Positions 59,754-64,000 of a DNA stretch of 64,000 nucleotides are shown piece by piece (within the stretch, counting starts at the first letter, position 1; every line of letters begins with the position of its first letter). Below the pieces are notes generated by a model. It was not told where the DNA came from, did not search any database, and was given only the letters and a program-made list of their open reading frames with translations. The stretch lies in the NCBI RefSeq assembly GCF_011516635.5, contig NZ_CP096255.1, positions 1,364,001 to 1,428,000 on the forward strand, read 5' to 3'. A program made the position numbers and the translations under genes. Source of the DNA: Bradyrhizobium barranii subsp. apii (GTDB lineage Bacteria > Pseudomonadota > Alphaproteobacteria > Rhizobiales > Xanthobacteraceae).

Positions 59754-61513
59754 TCACAGTGTCTTGAGGTATTCAAGCAACGCCTTTTTGTCTCGGTCGC
59801 TTAAACTGGTCCCGTACTCGTGTCCGCATCGGCTATTTCCAGAATTGATATTACTACAATCCGTGACAGACAGAGTTTCGCTCAGCGGCTTCCTGGGTCG
59901 CAGCAAGACCAACGTCTTCAATGTCGTATTTCCGTCCAACGCTGAACTGCGGTTTGCGTATCCCCTGATGGCTTGAGCAATTCCGCCAGGGTAGGGACCG
60001 AGCCGTTATGAAGATAAGGTGCGGCGGCCCAAATACCCTGCAGAACACGAGCCTCGTAGGCGCCCCACGGCTGCTCCCTGCCGCTTGGCCTTTTTGATTG
60101 CTTCGGAGGTGCTGGCAGTATCGAAAGCCGTTAGCAAATCCTGCAGCGTTGGTGGTAGTCGCACGAGCCCCAGAGACTCCGGTGTGTCCGACGATCCCAG
60201 GTCTGGCGCCGCTGCCACCCGTGCGTTAGTGGAAGGTGCGCCGCCGGCCAACAGGTGTTCTGCGATCGAACCAATGATCGAGGTCGCAAGAATGTTAAGG
60301 ACCTCATCGTTCTCCTTGAGTGGGACGGTCGCGAAGGGATGTACGCTCCCTTCAGCACGCCCGTCTTCGCTTTCCAGGCGAGGACGTCGTATTCTCGTGT
60401 ATCGTTACCAACGTTCTGGACCGTAGTCCTCCATGTTTTGATGAATGGAATGCGTTGCTCTCCGTCTTCAATCCCGGGGCATTCGCGACATCCCCCTTCA
60501 GCGGAATCCCTTTCACCATTGCCTCGGGGGGCTAAAGCAGCGTCAATCTTCCAAGGCCATTTCGGAGTGCCGATTCACTTCACCAAGTTTCAAGCTCGCT
60601 CAGGCCGTCGAAATTGGCGGAGTTATTGTCGAGGAAATTGATGATCGCGCCCTGACGCATCGGCTCGAACGTAGTGAATACCCCCAGAACCTCGCCAACG
60701 TTCCGAGCTAGCCCCAAGATGTCACTTCCATCTTTGGCGAATCCAGGCCATTGTCTTTTGTCCTGTCGCGGCGAATTCCAAAGGAATGGGTATCTCACGG
60801 GAGCGTCCGCGGTTTTCATGTTTTCCGGGATCATGAAGTCGGGTGGCGGGCCGATGTCCAGTCCGGATATGCGCTTGAAAATCATACCTACAGCATCCAG
60901 ACGGCCAACTCCCCAGCCGTTCTTGGGCAGCGCACGCACCATGAGCGTGTGAAACCGCAAGTACCACCCATCTACCTGTCGACGAAGATCCGCAACATCG
61001 GCCGCATCCGGCGTTGCGGACCGCAGAACAGCTGCAGAAAACGGAGCGAACGAGCTGTCGCTGGCGATCACGTCGCCGACTGCCTTGTCCAGATCGCCAA
61101 GCAGTGCGTAGAAGTCTCCAAACCCCGGACCGCCATCCACCCGATACACCTTGCCGTCAACTTCGATCTGGCGCGAGTGACATGCCGAGCAGGTCATTCC
61201 GACGACCTGGAAGTCTTGAGGGCCAGAAGCGTGAAAGCCGACGGGAAGGTTGGCCGTGTTTGCAGGATTCCGTAGATACCCGTACCGTGACAAGCCATCC
61301 GCGAGGAACGGCTGTCCGTTCGTTTGCTTCAGGGCCTGCATCCAAGATAACGAAATCAAACGCGAACCCTGATCGCACGAATAGAAATCCGCTCTCGCTG
61401 CCGCGGTCCAATCCATACCTTGGTCAACATAGATAGGGTTGGCGTCGGTACCCTGAGCGCTCGATCTTGTCGTGACGAAACGCTAAGGCAATTAGAATGA
61501 GAGTACGGAGCAT
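59754..61513 (-). pseudogene. di-haem cytochrome c (RoxA / cytochrome c peroxidase-like) with several frameshifts
   Basis: ATG 61513 gives MLRTLILIALAF, a signal-like start. After frame changes the longest intact piece (61416-60580) reads MDWTAAARADFYSCDQGSRL, the haem site VVGMTCSACHSRQIEVDGKV (CSACH) and LFWNSP-like FLWNSPRQDKRQWPGFAKDG. Downstream pieces include VLQGIWAAAPYLHNGSVPTL and NSGNSRCGHEYGTSLSDRDK with LLEYLKTL at the end. The order matches large periplasmic di-haem cytochromes of the RoxA group. The second CxxCH site falls in the broken middle. At least four frame changes (near 61430, 60570, 60300, 60050 and 59940). Confidence 0.7.
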
Positions 61514-62274
61514 CGTGTGGCCTACCGCTTCCATTGTCAAAATCGCCCGAAGAGACGTTCGCCGAAACCCCACGCCGTCTCCGGCAAACTTGGGCTCGCC
61601 TTTCGGCTTGCAGGTCGCCTGATCATTGGTCATTAGAGGGCGCTCTCCAACTAAGTTCAACCTACCAAGTCTTGGGAGAAGGCACCGGCTAGCGGTGTAT
61701 CGGTAGCCTTACTAATCGCAGAACCTGCCGTAGCGAACCAGACCCACGCCGATTTGTCTCCAGAGACTGACGATCGCTTTGGAGGCCTGGCTAGGTATTG
61801 GCGTGCGCTGCCGGGCAACATGCGTCTCACCGCATCGGGGTATCAAAGTCTCGGACCGTGAAATCGTTGGCCAAGCTCTCGTCTGAAAAGCACAAAGAGT
61901 CGTTGGGCAGACCTCTTGTTGCTGATTCCGCAACGAGCGCGGTACGATACGATCGATCATCGTACCGGATCTTTGTGTGTAGGGCGTCGACAATTGATCA
62001 GCATCAGCCTCATCGCCCAAGGGCCAGTCCTCTTGCGTCGCCGTTCCCCAGATCGTACGTGCGGGGACATAGGGACGTAGGGGCGGGCGGCGCAAGCGCA
62101 TCTGCACCTTCGATCGCAACGAATTTTCGTCGCAGGTCGTGTTACGTCGCCCAAGGCCCCGCCCCCCTGACCGATCGGGTTGGATCAACGTAACCGGCAT
62201 GAAGCCCCCACCTCGCCATCGTGAGGCTCGCCTGCGATACAGCCTGGCATGAGCTGATCGGCGGAGGTGCAACG
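61514..62274. other. 760 bp without a recognisable gene
   Basis: A reverse 189-codon frame (61712-62281) has an Arg-rich, low-complexity composition and looks spurious. No IS or RNA structure is evident. Confidence 0.4.
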
Positions 62275-62490
62275 ATGGCAAATACCATGCTTGATGCCAG
62301 GCAGGAAGGTGATTCCTATCGTCGGGTCGAGGTGAGCACCGGACAGCGGCGGCGATGGACGGGCGAAGAGAAGGCCCGGATCGCAGCGGAGAGCTTCGAG
62401 GAGGGGGCGAACATCTCCGAGGTGGCGCGGCGCAATGGCGTTGCCCGCGGGCTGCTCACGGTGTGGCGACAACCAAGCTCTCCGGGGTAA
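62275..62490 (+). pseudogene. IS66 tnpA fragment (helix-turn-helix protein)
   Basis: ATG 62275 with a GGAGG site: MANTMLDARQEGDSYRRVEV, then RRWTGEEKARIAAESFEEGA, NISEVARRNGVARGLLTVWR, the DNA-binding part of IS66 TnpA. The usual C-terminal half is replaced after VWR by other sequence; IEIE just after resembles part of it in another frame. tnpB and tnpC are not present here. Confidence 0.7.
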
Positions 62491-62860
62491 TCGAGATCGA
62501 GATGAAATCCAGCTTCGTGCACCGCGTCCTGAAAGCGATCACGTCGTGTACCTGGAGCCGGCTGTTCAGGTCGCTTTCGTCAAGTTCATTGAGCGTATCG
62601 TGGAGGGCCGCAAATGACCGAGCGGCTGGCACGTTGATTGCGGAGGCGCAGCGGCTCACTGCGCTGAAGCGCGAGCAAATCGAGTTGGTCGTCGCCGAGA
62701 CGGCCCGCAGCAGTGAAGCCATCGACCTCGCTGCTATCGACCACATGCACGACAACCCAGTGACGGACGACGACTGCGAAGTGATCGCGTTTGATCGCCA
62801 TCGTCTTGCGCAACGTCTTCCGCTGCGGATACCGAACCTGGAAGCCGTGATCCTGCCCGC
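62491..62860. other. unrecognised stretch after the IS66 fragment
   Basis: 370 bp with frames such as IQLRAPRPESDHVVYLEPAV and LTALKREQIELVVAETARSS that look protein-like but match nothing I know. Probably decayed coding sequence. Confidence 0.35.
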
Positions 62861-62980
62861 GGGGTCACCTCGAGCGAGTACTCGATCCTCCGCGCCGGGG
62901 TCGCGCTCGCCATCGTCTCCTCGCTCGGCGGCACGCTGGGCGCGGCGTTTCAAAGCATCTCGGCGTACCTCAGGGGGGAG

Positions 62981-63346
62981 ATGGAGAGCAAAGAGATCAT
63001 TCGACGGACGGCGACCGAGTTCATTGAGGCGGTTCGTGCCGGCCTCGTTCAATACATCGAAAAGCACATAGGAGCGTCCATTGATGGCCGTTCTTTGGTG
63101 AATACGAGGCGACGATATCCGATGCTCCCGTACGTGTCGTTCCGGCTTGAGGAGGACAGGGGCATGTCCGTCCCGCCAGAACGCCAAGCGCTACTAGCTG
63201 AGGTATGGACCATTCTCTCAGCCGCCCGCGATCTCGGAGATATCGTTACGCACTTGGTTGCGCGCCGCATTGTGGACGCTCACTTGACTGACCGTCAGCC
63301 CCGCATCACTTCGGATATCGAAGTGATTATGATGTACGTCCGTTGA
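62981..63346 (+). CDS. hypothetical protein, possibly with an N-terminal membrane segment
   Basis: 121 residues from ATG 62981 (MESKEIIRRTATEFIEAVRA), ending SDIEVIMMYVR. The same frame is open upstream from about 62860 and encodes a hydrophobic stretch (ILRAGVALAIVSSLGGTLGA), so the true protein may be a longer, membrane-anchored one whose start I cannot find. A terminator follows. Function unknown. Confidence 0.55.
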   Translation: MESKEIIRRTATEFIEAVRAGLVQYIEKHIGASIDGRSLVNTRRRYPMLPYVSFRLEEDRGMSVPPERQALLAEVWTILSAARDLGDIVTHLVARRIVDAHLTDRQPRITSDIEVIMMYVR

Positions 63347-63371
63347 GCATATCAAGCTATTGAAGATTTGC

Positions 63372-63402
63372 GGGGCCGGCCACTGCGCCGGCTTTTCGTT
63401 TT
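63372..63402 (+). terminator. Rho-independent terminator
   Basis: GGCCGGC and GCCGGC arms around CACTGC form a hairpin followed by TTTTCGTTTT, 30 bp past the stop of the gene at 63346. Confidence 0.7.
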
Positions 63403-63571
63403 GGTCGATCTCTTCGCTTTCGCTTATGGTCCGATCACTTGTGCCTTCTCTGTCGGTCCGGACGTGCAGCCGCCATGCTGTGCAAGCCGTATTAACGACA
63501 GATACGGCCGCGTCTGCGATGAGAATGCTATAGCTTCGAGAAGCTGGGTTGATGCTCATGTGCGCCTCCCC

Positions 63572-63808
63572 TCATCGGCAGACGAATAGCAGCCTCGAAG
63601 GCCAGTATAAATGTGGTCTGTCCATTGCACCAGCCTCCAGCGATCGTGAGCGCTGGCGTAGGAAGTGACTTTCCGTTTTCGAGGCCGTCTGGGCGGTAGT
63701 CAGTTCGAGCTTCGGGATCGCGGCAAGCACGACAGCTGTTGCGACCGTCCCTTGGGACCACTGTGTGAGTGCCTCAATGGCGTTCTTCAACGCCTCTTCA
63801 CGGGTCAT
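63572..63808 (-). CDS. small hypothetical protein
   Basis: 78 residues from ATG 63808, with GGAG nine bases upstream (MTREEALKNAIEALTQWSQG). The first half is a plausible amphipathic helix and a short hydrophobic stretch (TVATAVVLAAIP); the second half is basic and less convincing. Not recognised. Confidence 0.4.
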   Translation of the reverse strand: MTREEALKNAIEALTQWSQGTVATAVVLAAIPKLELTTAQTASKTESHFLRQRSRSLEAGAMDRPHLYWPSRLLFVCR

Positions 63809-64000
63809 AGCATGATCTCCACGCCGCGCCGCTAGGCCGATGCTACGGAAAGACGCGCGAGCGGCTGGAGGAGCCGCTAGCGCTAGTTAAGGCTGCGCGG
63901 ACTTGGACATCTCACGGGGGTTGTGCAATAGTATGAGAATCCAAATCCAAACGTCTCTCAGCAACTCGCGTGCCAGACAGTCAGGGAGGCGAAAAGCTGC
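63809..64000. other. right edge of the window
   Basis: 192 bp with no supportable gene. Confidence 0.4.

Noticed and set aside
61712..62281. 189-codon reverse frame
   Set aside because: Low-complexity Arg-rich sequence without any recognisable domain, ribosome site or conserved pattern.

Overview
The window looks like accessory symbiosis DNA (plasmid or island) from an alphaproteobacterial legume nodulator of the Mesorhizobium / Bradyrhizobium / Sinorhizobium type. The evidence is a NopT-type type III effector, the C-terminal half of a NopM-type (NEL ubiquitin ligase) effector, the rhizobial gibberellin operon with its characteristic truncated CYP115, a FixK/hemN/hemerythrin group, a B12 riboswitch on metE, and a very high density of insertion sequences. 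The exact genus cannot be fixed from the sequence alone. No rRNA, tRNA, CRISPR array or replication origin was seen.

Layout. 1-3120: nopT, a damaged ybgC-like gene and an IS5-family element with a CTTAG duplication. 3220-13470: remnants of a DUF2235 protein and a porin, then the GC-rich gibberellin operon (CYP115 remnant, CYP112, CYP114, ferredoxin, SDR scar, CYP117, GGPS, CPS, KS, idi). 13528-16107: IS91-type element A, which carries its own tyrosine recombinase. 16108-23250: a dead IS5 copy, a LuxR-type regulator, IS481, an outer-membrane beta-barrel protein and a small hypothetical gene. 23265-33726: nested IS elements (IS256 with IS21-A copy 1 inside; IS66 with IS21-B inside, itself split by IS110; an IS30-IS66 fusion; IS630 fused to a group II intron remnant). 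33970-45650: a B12 riboswitch with a decayed metE, hemN, a hemerythrin gene, a fixK-like gene, a glutamine-synthetase remnant, a TauD-type dioxygenase and a PilZ protein. 45850-56900: IS256 and nopM remnants, IS21-A copy 2, IS630, IS66, IS5, IS701, a zinc-ribbon plus globin pair and a second IS5-family element. 56932-59511: IS91-type element B, an inverted repeat of A. 59750-64000: a decayed di-haem cytochrome c gene, an IS66 tnpA fragment and small hypothetical genes.

How it fits together. The gibberellin operon would take isoprenyl diphosphates to ent-kaurene (GGPS, CPS, KS) and on through CYP117, CYP114 plus ferredoxin, SDR and CYP112. Here the SDR gene is reduced to 25 codons, CYP112 carries a frameshift and idi carries many, so the pathway as read would stall near GA12-aldehyde. 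The same pattern of full-length genes with several frameshifts recurs in metE, the fixK-like gene, the hemerythrin gene, the globin gene and the cytochrome gene. Either this replicon region is in active decay or the assembly has local indel errors. Exact target duplications at several IS elements and near-identity of the repeated IS copies argue against uniformly poor sequence.
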